Source: Comamonadaceae bacterium
GTDB taxonomy: Bacteria; Pseudomonadota; Gammaproteobacteria; Burkholderiales; Burkholderiaceae_C
Reading direction: 5' to 3'
DNA: 33,668 nt
NCBI GenBank assembly: GCA_947448325.1
Contig: CANFMK010000008.1
Span: 1 to 33,668, forward strand
This document shows positions 1-9,507 of this stretch, one piece after another (position 1 is the stretch's first letter; each line of letters starts with the position of its first letter). Below the pieces are notes generated by a model that saw only the letters and a list, made by a program, of their open reading frames with translations, did no database searches and was not told the DNA's origin. The position numbers and the translations under genes were made by a program.

Positions 1-1355
1 AAATCCACGATCGCAGGCGTAGCAGCTTGCAGGGCGGCCAGCAAGGCTTGGCCATCCGCACTCACGGTGCCCAGTTGACCGCCAAAACGCTTGGCAATGA
101 AGCCGGCCGAGCGCGAGGCGATGTTGACGTACTTGCCGATCAAGTCGGCATTGACGCGGGCCAGAAAATCGTCGGCATTGAAGTCGATGTCCTCATTGCG
201 CCCGGACAGCTTGGCCGCCAGGTAGTAGCGCAGCCACTCTGGGTTCATGCCCAGGCTCAAATACTTGAGCGGGTCCAGACCGGTGCCCCGGCTTTTGCTC
301 ATCTTCTCGCCGTTGTTCACCGTCAAAAAGCCATGCACATGGACTTGGTTCGGCGTCTTGCGGCCGCTGAAATGCAGCATGGCCGGCCAAAACAGGGTGT
401 GGAAGGTAACGATGTCTTTGCCGATGAAGTGGATCTGCTCCAGATTCGGGTTTGCCATGTAAGCGTTGTAGTCTTCGCCGCGTTTATCGAGCAGGTTTTT
501 CAGCGAAGCCAAATAGCCCACAGGCGCGTCCAGCCACACATAAAAGTACTTGCCCGGCGCATCCGGAATTTCAATGCCAAAGTAAGGCGCGTCGCGGCTA
601 ATGTCCCAGTCACCCAGGCCCTCGCTGGTGGTGCCGTCGGGGTTGGTGCGCACGCTGAACCATTCTTTGACCTTGTTGGCCACCTCGGGTTGCAGCTTGC
701 CGTCTTGCGTCCATTCGGTCAAAAACGCGACGCAACGCGGGTCGGACAGTTTGAAGAAGAAGTGCTCCGAAGTTTTCAGCTCCGGCTTGGCGCCGCTCAA
801 CGTCGAGAACGGATTGATCAGGTCGGTCGGGGCGTACACCGAGCCGCACACCTCGCAGTTGTCGCCGTACTGGTCTTTGGCATGGCACTTTGGGCACTCG
901 CCTTTGATGTAGCGGTCGGGCAGGAACATGTTCTTTTCAGGGTCAAAGAACTGCTCCACGGCGCGCACTTCGATCAACGAGCCGCCATCGGCGAAGGGGA
1001 TGTCGCGCAGGTCGCGGTAAATCTGGCGCGCCAGTTCGTGGTTTTCTGGGGCGTCGGTGCTGTGCCAGTTGTCAAACTGGATGTGAAAGCCGTCCAAATA
1101 AGGTTTGCGGCCCGCAGCGATATCGGCCACGAACTGCTGCGGCGTCTTGCCGGCTTTTTCGGCGGCAATCATGATCGGCGCGCCGTGGGTGTCGTCGGCG
1201 CCGACAAAATTGACCTGGCTGCCCTGCATGCGTTGGAACCGCACCCAGATATCGGCCTGGATGTACTCCATGATGTGGCCAATGTGGAAATTGCCGTTGG
1301 CATACGGCAGGGCGGTGGTGACGAAAAGCTGGCGGGGCGCGTGGGGGGCAGACAT
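1..1355 (-). CDS. metG: Methionyl-tRNA synthetase, partial (N-terminal portion; continues off the left edge)
   Basis: Minus-strand translation from ATG at 1355: [45 protein letters not shown]...; class I HIGH-like motif (HIGH) and KMSKS ([14 protein letters not shown]) present. The 501-aa plus-strand ORF over it is a shadow. Confidence 0.96.
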   Translation of the reverse strand, partial: MSAPHAPRQLFVTTALPYANGNFHIGHIMEYIQADIWVRFQRMQGSQVNFVGADDTHGAPIMIAAEKAGKTPQQFVADIAAGRKPYLDGFHIQFDNWHSTDAPENHELARQIYRDLRDIPFADGGSLIEVRAVEQFFDPEKNMFLPDRYIKGECPKCHAKDQYGDNCEVCGSVYAPTDLINPFSTLSGAKPELKTSEHFFFKLSDPRCVAFLTEWTQDGKLQPEVANKVKEWFSVRTNPDGTTSEGLGDWDISRDAPYFGIEIPDAPGKYFYVWLDAPVGYLASLKNLLDKRGEDYNAYMANPNLEQIHFIGKDIVTFHTLFWPAMLHFSGRKTPNQVHVHGFLTVNNGEKMSKSRGTGLDPLKYLSLGMNPEWLRYYLAAKLSGRNEDIDFNADDFLARVNADLIGKYVNIASRSAGFIAKRFGGQLGTVSADGQALLAALQAATPAIVD

Positions 1356-1444
1356 GGAATGACAACTTGTAGGGGAATCGGTGATTTTAGGGTTTGTTGC
1401 CCGAGGTTATCTGTAAACTGCGCCCCAATTGTTGAAAGAACCCC

Positions 1445-2533
1445 ATGGCCACCCCCGAACAACTGCTTTCCGCCCTGCAAACCGTCATCGACCCGAACAC
1501 GGGCCGTGACTTTGTGTCCACCAAACAACTGAAAAATCTGAGCGTGGAAGGTGGTCAGGTGGCGTTCGATGTGGAGTTGGGTTACCCCGCCAAAAGCCAG
1601 ATCCCGGCGCTGCGCAGTGCTTTGATTGCCGCCGCCAAGGGTGTGGCGGGGGTTGAGAACGTCTCGGCCAACGTGTCAGTGAACATCGTGGCGCATGCGG
1701 CGCAGCGCGGTGTGGCTTTGCTGCCGCAGGTGAAAAACATCGTCGCCGTGGCCTCGGGCAAGGGCGGCGTGGGCAAAAGCACCACCGCGGTCAATTTGGC
1801 GCTGGCACTGGCCGCCGAAGGGGCCAAGGTCGGTTTGCTGGACGCCGATATTTACGGCCCCAGCCAGCCGATGATGATGGGCATTGAGGGGCGGCCCGAA
1901 AGCGAGGACGGCCAAACCATGGAGCCGATGGAGAACTACGGCGTGCAAGTCATGTCGATCGGTTTTTTGGTGAACCAGGACGAAGCCATGATCTGGCGCG
2001 GCCCCATGGCCACCCAGGCGCTGGAGCAGTTGCTGCGTCAAACCAATTGGAAAGAACTCGACTATTTGATCGTCGACATGCCGCCGGGCACGGGCGATAT
2101 CCAGCTCACGCTGTCGCAGCGCGTGCCGATGACGGGCGCCGTCATCGTGACGACGCCGCAAGACATCGCCCTGTTGGACGCGAAAAAAGGCATCAAGATG
2201 TTTGAAAAGGTGGGCGTGCCCATCTTGGGTTTGGTGGAAAACATGGCGGTGCATGTGTGCACGAACTGCGGCCATGTGGAGCATATTTTTGGCGCCGATG
2301 GCGGCAAGAAAATGGCCGCGCAATACGGCATGGACTATTTGGGCGCGATGCCCCTGAACATGCAAATTCGCCTGCAAGCGGACAGCGGCAAACCCACGGT
2401 GGTGTCGGACCCGGATGGTGAAATGGCCCTGATTTACAAGGCCATGGCGCGCCAAGTGGCGGTCAAGATCGCGGCCAAGGCGAAAGACTTTTCCAGCAAG
2501 TTCCCCAGCATCAAGATCAGCAAAGACACCTGA
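1445..2533 (+). CDS. apbC: Mrp/NBP35 family Fe-S cluster carrier ATPase
   Basis: 362 aa; deviant Walker A GKGGVGKSTTAVNLA, DADIYGPSQP, CTNCGH CxxC; N-terminal FSCA/DUF59-like domain. Confidence 0.95.
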   Translation: MATPEQLLSALQTVIDPNTGRDFVSTKQLKNLSVEGGQVAFDVELGYPAKSQIPALRSALIAAAKGVAGVENVSANVSVNIVAHAAQRGVALLPQVKNIVAVASGKGGVGKSTTAVNLALALAAEGAKVGLLDADIYGPSQPMMMGIEGRPESEDGQTMEPMENYGVQVMSIGFLVNQDEAMIWRGPMATQALEQLLRQTNWKELDYLIVDMPPGTGDIQLTLSQRVPMTGAVIVTTPQDIALLDAKKGIKMFEKVGVPILGLVENMAVHVCTNCGHVEHIFGADGGKKMAAQYGMDYLGAMPLNMQIRLQADSGKPTVVSDPDGEMALIYKAMARQVAVKIAAKAKDFSSKFPSIKISKDT

Positions 2534-2550
2534 TGGGTTAACCTGCTCGC

Positions 2551-3276
2551 ATGAGCACCCATTACGAATCGCTGCAGCAAAGTGCTGCCTACCTGGAAGG
2601 CTTTGGCCTTGAAGCCCCATTGGTGCTGGGCGCCAAAGACATTTGGCCGCGCAAGCCGGGCTTTTTCATTCGCCATGTCCCTGGCGCAGCAGCCCCCGCC
2701 TTGACGGCAGACGCGGCGCAGTCTTCGCCTCAAGCGGATGGTGATGCCCTGGCACTGCCGCCCGAGGTGGCGCTGCCCCAGCGCAGCCTGTGTGTGGGTC
2801 AGTTCGGTTTGGTGCCGGCTTGGGTCAAGTCGGCATCGGATGCCAAGTTGCGCTCTACCAAATTGGTCAATGCCCGGCATGAAACCGTGACCACTTCGAA
2901 CAATTTTCGTGATGCCTGGCTCAGTGGCCAGCGCTGCATCGTGCCAATGATGGCGTTTTTTGAAGACGATTTCCGCCCCGGTAAAGCGGTGCCCACGCGC
3001 ATCTCGCGCATCGACGGCAAGCCCATGGGCGCGGCCGGCGTGTGGTGCCGCTGGGTCGGCGCGGGGGACGAAGAAATCATCAGTTTCACCCTGCTCACGG
3101 TCAACGCCAACAGCCACGCCTTGATGCACCGCTACCAAAATCCGGGCGCTGAAAAACGCATGCCCGTGATCTTGAGTGAAGGCGCCTACGACGCCTATTT
3201 GTCGGCACGCCCCGAAAAAGCCAAGGAGTTCATGCGCCCGTTTGCCGCCGAACGACTGCGCGCCAATCCTTGGTAA
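2551..3276 (+). CDS. SRAP (SOS response-associated peptidase, YedK/HMCES-like) family protein, lacking the N-terminal Cys2
   Basis: 241 aa; TKLVNARHETV, RCIVPMMAFFEDDF, TVNANSHALMHRY...EKRMPVIL match the SRAP pattern, but the N-terminus is MSTHYES (ATG AGC ...); an in-frame stop at 2539-2541 rules out an upstream start. Confidence 0.82.
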   Translation: MSTHYESLQQSAAYLEGFGLEAPLVLGAKDIWPRKPGFFIRHVPGAAAPALTADAAQSSPQADGDALALPPEVALPQRSLCVGQFGLVPAWVKSASDAKLRSTKLVNARHETVTTSNNFRDAWLSGQRCIVPMMAFFEDDFRPGKAVPTRISRIDGKPMGAAGVWCRWVGAGDEEIISFTLLTVNANSHALMHRYQNPGAEKRMPVILSEGAYDAYLSARPEKAKEFMRPFAAERLRANPW

Positions 3277-3377
3277 TGACGAGGGCGGTGATTGTGAGAA
3301 CTTATGCATGCGCCAGCGCGCCAGCGTGTTCTTTGGGGTTTTAAAAAATCAACAAAATCAAAAGCAAAACCGAGCGC

Positions 3378-3395
3378 ACTTGACGTAAGTCAAGT
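3378..3395. promoter_or_regulatory. Palindrome ACTTGAC-GTAA-GTCAAGT, FNR/CRP-family-like operator (TTGAC-N4-GTCAA)
   Basis: Perfect 7-bp inverted repeat with 4-nt spacer, about 45-60 bp upstream of the channel start codon; resembles FNR-type TTGAT-N4-ATCAA half-site geometry. Confidence 0.5.
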
Positions 3396-3439
3396 AAACC
3401 GGGGCGCTGGCGCTGGAAAATTGAAGCTCATTCACGTTG

Positions 3440-5092
3440 ATGCAGCTCATTTCTTTGTCACACCCTGCCCCCCCATCTTCTTCTCAGCCTCGCGCCAAAG
3501 GCCTTTTGCCGCTGATCCATCAATGGCTGTTTGATCCGGCGTTTGAACAGGGTTATCACCGCGAGGTGGAGAACGGCATTGGTTGGCTCATCATCGTCAG
3601 TGTGGTGGCCATCATCGCCGAACACATTGAGCCGATTTATGCCGGACGGGAGCTGTGGTTTCACATTTTTGATGTGGTGTCGATCGGCGTGTTCACGCTG
3701 GAGTACGTATTGCGTTTGGCCACAGCCCCGTGGGAGGCCGAATACGCCGGCCAGCGTTTTGCGCGCTGGCGCCATGCGGTGAGTTTTTACGCCTTGGTGG
3801 ATTTGCTGGCGATTGCACCCTTTTACTTCTCTGGATTTGTGGCCATGGACGTGGAAATGCTGCGCGCATTGCGGCTGCTGCGTTTGATGCGAATCCTCAA
3901 GCTGTCGCGCTACATGGTGCCGGCTTGGAAAGATTTTCAACAACTCAACCGGGGCCGCAGTGTGCGCGGCAAGTTGCATGCCTTGCTCGAGCCCACCGGC
4001 CACTCCGGTCAGTTGCATGTTTACTTAGACAACTTCATCATGTTTTGGGTGTTGGTGTCCATCATTGCGGTGGTGATGGAGTCGGTGCAGTCGGTGCATG
4101 CGGTCTTGTCTTTTGAGTTTTTCGTGATCGATGCATTGGCCTTCAGCATCTTCACCTTGGAGTATGTGGCACGCTTGTATGCCGCACCCGAAAACCCGGC
4201 CTACAAAAAAGCATTTCTGCCCCGCTGGGCGCATTTCAAGGCCGGGCCGAACATCATTGATTTGTTGGCGATCTTGCCGTTTTTGCTCGAGCATTTCTTG
4301 CCCTTTGCTTTGGACCTGCGCTTCTTGCGGGTGTTCAGGCTGATGCGCTTGCTCAAACTGACGCGCTACACCTCGGCCACCAAGACCTTGTTCCAAGTGG
4401 TCAAGCGCGAATGGCAGGTGATTTTTGCTTCGGTATTCGTCATGCTGCTGTTGGTGGTGCTGACCGCCAGTTTGGGCTTTTTATTCGAGCACGAAGCCCA
4501 GCCCGACAAATTTGAAAACATTCCCCAATCCATTTACTGGGCGGTGGTCACCTTGGCCTCGGTGGGTTATGGCGACATTTCACCCATCACGCCCATGGGC
4601 AGGGCGCTCACTGTGGTGCTGGCTTTGGTGGGCATTGGGATTTTTGCCATCCCCGCTGGCTTGCTGGCCTCCGCATTCACCGACCAATTGCGCATTGACC
4701 GGGAAGACTTCAAGCACAAGTTGTTGCTGGCCTTTGAAAAGGGCGAATTGGACACCAAGGCGCGCGCCATGATTGCCGAAGAGTCTGAGCGTTTGCATTT
4801 GTCGTTGGACGACATCAAGCGCTTGACCCACGAAGCGCGGGAGGCCATCAAGGCGCAGCAACGCGAGGAGCAGCGCTGGACATCTGCGGTGGTGTTGGAC
4901 CCCAAAACAAACCCCGAGTTGGCTGTGCAGCAATGGCGGTTGTTGGTGTCACAGTTGCAGATGCTGTCCCAAGCGGCAGGCCCACAAGTGCTGGCCAATC
5001 AATTGCAAACGACGCAGCCTCATAACGAGGTGTGTCTGCGCGTGCTCAAGTCACTTCAGGCCACGCAGCCCTTACCTCCAACCGCAGTGTGA
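3440..5092 (+). CDS. Voltage-gated potassium channel-like protein with two tandem voltage-sensor domains and one pore
   Basis: Two S1-S4-like blocks (FTLEYVLRL..DLLAIAPF..LRALRLLRLMRILKLSRY and FTLEYVARL..DLLAILPF..LRFLRVFRLMRLLKLTRY); one selectivity filter (TLASVGYGDIS) after the second. ORF track starts at TTG 3437; ATG at 3440. Confidence 0.88.
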   Translation: MQLISLSHPAPPSSSQPRAKGLLPLIHQWLFDPAFEQGYHREVENGIGWLIIVSVVAIIAEHIEPIYAGRELWFHIFDVVSIGVFTLEYVLRLATAPWEAEYAGQRFARWRHAVSFYALVDLLAIAPFYFSGFVAMDVEMLRALRLLRLMRILKLSRYMVPAWKDFQQLNRGRSVRGKLHALLEPTGHSGQLHVYLDNFIMFWVLVSIIAVVMESVQSVHAVLSFEFFVIDALAFSIFTLEYVARLYAAPENPAYKKAFLPRWAHFKAGPNIIDLLAILPFLLEHFLPFALDLRFLRVFRLMRLLKLTRYTSATKTLFQVVKREWQVIFASVFVMLLLVVLTASLGFLFEHEAQPDKFENIPQSIYWAVVTLASVGYGDISPITPMGRALTVVLALVGIGIFAIPAGLLASAFTDQLRIDREDFKHKLLLAFEKGELDTKARAMIAEESERLHLSLDDIKRLTHEAREAIKAQQREEQRWTSAVVLDPKTNPELAVQQWRLLVSQLQMLSQAAGPQVLANQLQTTQPHNEVCLRVLKSLQATQPLPPTAV

Positions 5093-5136
5093 GCGCCGCA
5101 GCCCTCTCGCATTTGACAACTTCACCTGAATTTGAA

Positions 5137-6903
5137 ATGACATCTCCAACCCTTGAAAATCAGGCTTCATCGGAAGCTGCTCTGCGCGAAGCCGCGCAGC
5201 ATTTGGACCAGACGCTGCACAGCCTGTGGGCCAAATCCAGCATGGGGTTGTCCCCCATCGCCATGACTTTGGCCTACATGGACTGGGCCATGCATCTGGG
5301 CTCTTCGCCAGGGCAACAAATGCTGCAGGCACAGCAATCCTGGACGGATTTTCAACAGCATCTGCAAGGTGCCAGCGAAGAAAAAGACCCGCGCTTTCTG
5401 GATGCCTCTTGGCAGCAATGGCCTTTCAGTGCATTCAAAGAAAGCTACAAAGCGCAGGCCAACCATTGGCTGCGCAGCACCCAGGTCGAAGGCATGTCGG
5501 AGCACCATCGCCATATGGTCGGATTTTTCACCCGCCAATGGCTTGATGCCCTGTCGCCTTCCAATTGGCCGCTGAGTAATCCCGAAGTCTTGCACAAAGC
5601 CATAGAGACACAGGGTGAGAGTTTGCAAAAAGGCTTGAAGCATTACCTGGCCGATGTGCACCCTGTGGCCAGCGATGCACATGGGCAGGATGCTGCTCAG
5701 ATCTTGCAGCCTTTGCCATTTGCGGTGGGCAAAGACGTGGCCACCACGCCGGGCAAAGTGGTGTTTCGCAACCGCCTGATCGAGCTGATTCAGTACGCGC
5801 CCACCACGGACAAAGTGCATGCCGAGCCGCTCTTGATCGTGCCCTCGTGCATCATGAAATACTATATTTTGGATTTGTCGCCGCACAACTCCATGGTGCG
5901 TTTCTTGGTTGACCAAGGCCATACCGTGTTCATGATTTCTTGGCGCAATCCGCAGGCCTCAGACCGTGATCTGGGCATGGACGACTACCTGCGCTTGGGT
6001 GTGATGGATGCCATGGCCGCCGTCAAATCGCAAACCGGTCAAGCCCGCCTGCATGCCCTGGGTTATTGCTTGGGCGGCACTTTCTTGTCCATTGTGGCGG
6101 CGGCGTTGGGACGCAAGTCCAGTCGACGCAGCAGTCGCAGCGACCCCGCCATGCCCGAGCTGGGCAGTGTGACCTTGTTGGCCGCGCAAACGGACTTTTC
6201 AGAACCCGGTGAATTGGGTTTGTTCATTGACGACGACCAACTGCAAACCTTGCGCGAAGACATGGCCCAAAAAGGCTATTTGTCGGGCAAACAAATGGCC
6301 GGCGCGTTTCAGTTCCTGAATGCGCGTGACTTGATCTGGTCGCGCAGCACCCACCGCTATTGGATGGGCGAAGAAGAGGTCGGCATGGACATGATGAGCT
6401 GGAACGCCGATGTGACGCGTTTGCCCGAGCGCATGCACAGCGAATACTTGGACAGTTTGTTTTTGCACGACGCCCTGGCCAAAGGCCATTACCGCTTTGC
6501 GGGCGAAGGTTTGGCGCTGATGGACATCAAAACCCCGATGCTGGTGGTGGGCACGGTGCGCGACCATGTGTCGCCTTGGCGTTCGGTCTACAAGATTCAC
6601 TTGACCACCGACACCGACACCACTTTCATCCTCGCTGCGGGCGGGCACAACGCCGGCATCATCTCTGAGCCCGGACACCCCAAGCGCAGTTATCAGATGC
6701 ACCACGTCAGCCCAGGTCACACCTGGATCGAGCCAGAAGCCTGGGTCAAAAAAGCGTCCCTGCATGAAGGCTCTTGGTGGGTGCCGATGCAAAACTGGTT
6801 GGCCAAGCATTCAGGATCCCTCATCAAAGCCCGCCCCATTCCTGCCGCCACCGTGTTGTGTGATGCGCCGGGCACTTATGTGAAAGTTCGTTATGCAGAT
6901 TGA
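5137..6903 (+). CDS. phaC: Poly(3-hydroxyalkanoate) synthase (class I-like)
   Basis: Lipase-like box GYCLGG with nucleophilic Cys, DHVSPW Asp and GGHNAGI His. Start at ATG 5137 (MTSPTLENQ) preferred over 5032, which overlaps the channel gene. Confidence 0.9.
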   Translation: MTSPTLENQASSEAALREAAQHLDQTLHSLWAKSSMGLSPIAMTLAYMDWAMHLGSSPGQQMLQAQQSWTDFQQHLQGASEEKDPRFLDASWQQWPFSAFKESYKAQANHWLRSTQVEGMSEHHRHMVGFFTRQWLDALSPSNWPLSNPEVLHKAIETQGESLQKGLKHYLADVHPVASDAHGQDAAQILQPLPFAVGKDVATTPGKVVFRNRLIELIQYAPTTDKVHAEPLLIVPSCIMKYYILDLSPHNSMVRFLVDQGHTVFMISWRNPQASDRDLGMDDYLRLGVMDAMAAVKSQTGQARLHALGYCLGGTFLSIVAAALGRKSSRRSSRSDPAMPELGSVTLLAAQTDFSEPGELGLFIDDDQLQTLREDMAQKGYLSGKQMAGAFQFLNARDLIWSRSTHRYWMGEEEVGMDMMSWNADVTRLPERMHSEYLDSLFLHDALAKGHYRFAGEGLALMDIKTPMLVVGTVRDHVSPWRSVYKIHLTTDTDTTFILAAGGHNAGIISEPGHPKRSYQMHHVSPGHTWIEPEAWVKKASLHEGSWWVPMQNWLAKHSGSLIKARPIPAATVLCDAPGTYVKVRYAD

Positions 6904-7273
6904 TTCCCTTTACAAAGACAACGCCACGCCTGGCCCCTTGCACCGCTTGGAAGCCTCGTTTGAGGCCTTGAACGCACGCATCGCGCGCCTGGCCATCAGC
7001 CTGGGCGTGCCGCTGGACCATGAAGACCATATCCATGAGATCTTGCGCTCACCCCAGGCGGTGTACTTTGCCGACCCGCAACACAAGCGCTACTGGATCG
7101 AGTTGCGTGGCCTGTTGGTGCTGCGCTATGGCATGGAGAAAAATGCCGCCGAGCAAGTGGGCGTCGAAACCCTCAAGCAAATCTTGCTTGATGCCGAAGA
7201 ACACCTGCAAATTGAGGGCTTCAAGCCCGGTGCTGATGGCCTTTGGGTGCATGAGCTGTTCAAGAAGGACTGA
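6893..7273 (+). CDS. Conserved hypothetical protein, 126 aa, overlapping the phaC 3' end
   Basis: ORF in the same direction, 11-nt overlap with phaC, 4 nt from the next gene; no family recognised. Confidence 0.75.
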   Translation: MQIDSLYKDNATPGPLHRLEASFEALNARIARLAISLGVPLDHEDHIHEILRSPQAVYFADPQHKRYWIELRGLLVLRYGMEKNAAEQVGVETLKQILLDAEEHLQIEGFKPGADGLWVHELFKKD

Positions 7274-7276
7274 GCG

Positions 7277-8053
7277 ATGACGAATTCAGTTCTCAACAGT
7301 TTGTCAGGTAAAAAAGGCCTGATCCTGGGCCTGGCCAACGAGCACAGCATTGCCTGGGGTTGCACCCGTTTGGCCCATGCGCAAGGTGCGCAGTTGTTCA
7401 CGACCTGTTTGAATGACAAGGCACTGCGCTTTGTGGAGCCCCTGACCCAGCCTTTGGGCGTTCCGGTGCTGCCTTGCAATGTGGAAGAAGCGGGCAGCCT
7501 GGCGCAGGTCGTTGCGCAAGCGGTGGCCCAATTGGGCTCGCTGGACTTTGTCATCCACTCGATCGCCTGGGCGCCGCTGGAAGACTTGCACGGCCAGGTG
7601 ATCGACAGCTCCAGTGTGGGTTTTGCGCGTGCCATGGAAGTGTCTTGCCATTCGTTTGCCACGTTGGCCAAACTCTGCGCGCCGCACATGACCCGTGGCG
7701 GCAGCATGCTCACCATGAGCTATTTGGGCGCTGACGAAGCTGTGCCGCACTACGGTCTGATGGGGCCGGTCAAGGCGGCGCTCGAATCTCTGGTGCGCTA
7801 CATGGCGGTGGAATTGGGACCTCACCAGATCCGAGTGCACGCCGTCTCGCCCGGCCCGATCCTGACGCGCGCCGCCTCGGGGATTGAGGGGTTCGATGAC
7901 TTGATGCTGAACGCGGTGCGCAAAGCACCGTTGGGCCGCTTGGTGCGCTTGGATGAAATTGCCCAGTTGTGTGCGTTTTTGTGCTCGGATGCCGCTTCGG
8001 GCATGACCGGACAGACGCTGTATGTGGACGCAGGCTGCCATGCGGTGGCGTGA
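7277..8053 (+). CDS. fabI: Enoyl-[acyl-carrier-protein] reductase (FabI-like SDR)
   Basis: KKGLILGLANEHSIAWG N-terminus, SYLGADEAVPHYGLMGPVKAALES (Y-x6-K), SPGPILTRAASGI. Confidence 0.88.
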   Translation: MTNSVLNSLSGKKGLILGLANEHSIAWGCTRLAHAQGAQLFTTCLNDKALRFVEPLTQPLGVPVLPCNVEEAGSLAQVVAQAVAQLGSLDFVIHSIAWAPLEDLHGQVIDSSSVGFARAMEVSCHSFATLAKLCAPHMTRGGSMLTMSYLGADEAVPHYGLMGPVKAALESLVRYMAVELGPHQIRVHAVSPGPILTRAASGIEGFDDLMLNAVRKAPLGRLVRLDEIAQLCAFLCSDAASGMTGQTLYVDAGCHAVA

Positions 8054-8068
8054 TCTTGTTGAAATGGA

Positions 8069-9487
8069 ATGCTGGCTGTGACTGAAATCGACCTGATTGA
8101 AAACCTGACATACGATGAACTCAGCGTGGGGCAAAGTGCCAGGCTGATCCGCACCCTGACCTTGGCCGATATCCAAGCCTTTGCGGCGGTATCGGGTGAC
8201 ACCAACCCGGCGCATTTGGACCCGGCCTATGCCAACGACACCTTGTTCCATGGCGTGATTGCCCACGGCATGTGGGGTGGGGCCTTGATTTCGGCTTTGC
8301 TGGGGACGCAGTTCCCCGGCCCCGGCACCATTTACCTGCAGCAAGACTTGCATTTTTCGCGGCCGGTGCGCATTGGCGATACGCTGACCGTCACGGTCAG
8401 CATCACAGGCAAGGACGACGCTAAAAAGCGTGTCGACTTGGACTGTGAGGTGATCAATCAGCATGCCGAGCGCGTGCTGCATGGCTCGGCCCGGGTGCTG
8501 GCGCCGACCCAAAAAGTGCGCCGTCCCCGTTCCACGGTGCCGCACATTCAGTTGTTTGATCCCGAAGCCCGGTTCAAGGCCTTGCTGGCCAGAGCCGAGG
8601 GCTTGGAGGCGGTGCGCTGCGCAGTGGTTCACCCTTGCGACGCCGAGTCCTTATCGGGGGCCTTGGACGCTGCGCGCTACGGTCTGATCATTCCGGTGCT
8701 GATCGGCCCGACCGCCAAGATCGACAAGGTGGCGCTCGATGCCGGTCTGGATCTGAGCGGCATTGAACGCGTGGCCGTGCCGCACAGCCACGCCGCCGCC
8801 GAAGTGGCCGCCGCCATGGCCGCCAAGTGCGAAGTGGATATCTTGATGAAGGGCAGCTTGCACACCGACGAGTTGCTGCACGCGGTGCTGGCCCAGCCCA
8901 GCTTGCGCACCGGTCGGCGCATGTCGCATGTGTTTCGCTTTGATGTGCCGATGTACCCCAAGCCTTTGATGGTGACTGACGCCGCGCTCAATATCCGTCC
9001 CAGCTTGATGGACAAAGTGGACATCGTGCAAAACGCCATCGACATGGCGCACATCATGGGCATCGCATTGCCCAAAGTCGCCATCTTGGCGGCGGTAGAA
9101 ACCGTCAACCCGGACATGCCCTCCACGCTGGACGCGGCGGCGCTGTGCAAGATGGCCGATCGCGGCCAGATTCAAGGCGGGTTGCTGGACGGCCCCTTGG
9201 CTTTTGACAATGCGATTTCGCCGCATGCGGCGCAGATCAAGCACATCGTCTCGCAGGTGGCGGGGGACGCCGACATCTTGGCGGTGCCGGATCTGGAGTC
9301 AGGCAACATCTTGGCCAAACAGCTGGAATATTTGGCGGGGGCCACCGGTGCAGGCCTGGTGTTGGGTGCTCGGGTGCCGATTGCCTTGACCAGCCGCGCC
9401 GACAGCGCCAACACCCGGGTCGCCTCGGCTTTACTGGCGCTCTTGGCTGCGCACCATGCACGGGCTCAGGCAGCGGCTGCGGTTTGA
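8069..9487 (+). CDS. Bifunctional MaoC-like enoyl-CoA hydratase / phosphate acetyl(butyryl)transferase
   Basis: N-terminal hot-dog hydratase motif (FAAVSGDTNPAHLDPAYA...FHGVIAHGMW) fused to a Pta/Ptb domain (ILMKGSLHTDELLHAVL, DAALNIRP, GARVPIALTSRADS). Confidence 0.92.
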   Translation: MLAVTEIDLIENLTYDELSVGQSARLIRTLTLADIQAFAAVSGDTNPAHLDPAYANDTLFHGVIAHGMWGGALISALLGTQFPGPGTIYLQQDLHFSRPVRIGDTLTVTVSITGKDDAKKRVDLDCEVINQHAERVLHGSARVLAPTQKVRRPRSTVPHIQLFDPEARFKALLARAEGLEAVRCAVVHPCDAESLSGALDAARYGLIIPVLIGPTAKIDKVALDAGLDLSGIERVAVPHSHAAAEVAAAMAAKCEVDILMKGSLHTDELLHAVLAQPSLRTGRRMSHVFRFDVPMYPKPLMVTDAALNIRPSLMDKVDIVQNAIDMAHIMGIALPKVAILAAVETVNPDMPSTLDAAALCKMADRGQIQGGLLDGPLAFDNAISPHAAQIKHIVSQVAGDADILAVPDLESGNILAKQLEYLAGATGAGLVLGARVPIALTSRADSANTRVASALLALLAAHHARAQAAAAV

Positions 9488-9507
9488 TGCTTTGAAAGTG
9501 ATTTGAC

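Noticed and set aside
27-1532. 501-aa plus-strand ORF at the left edge
   Set aside because: Antisense shadow of metG; the minus strand translates to a clear methionyl-tRNA synthetase with HIGH and KMSKS motifs.
7304-8632. 442-aa minus-strand ORF
   Set aside because: Antisense to fabI and the MaoC-Pta fusion; shadow ORF.
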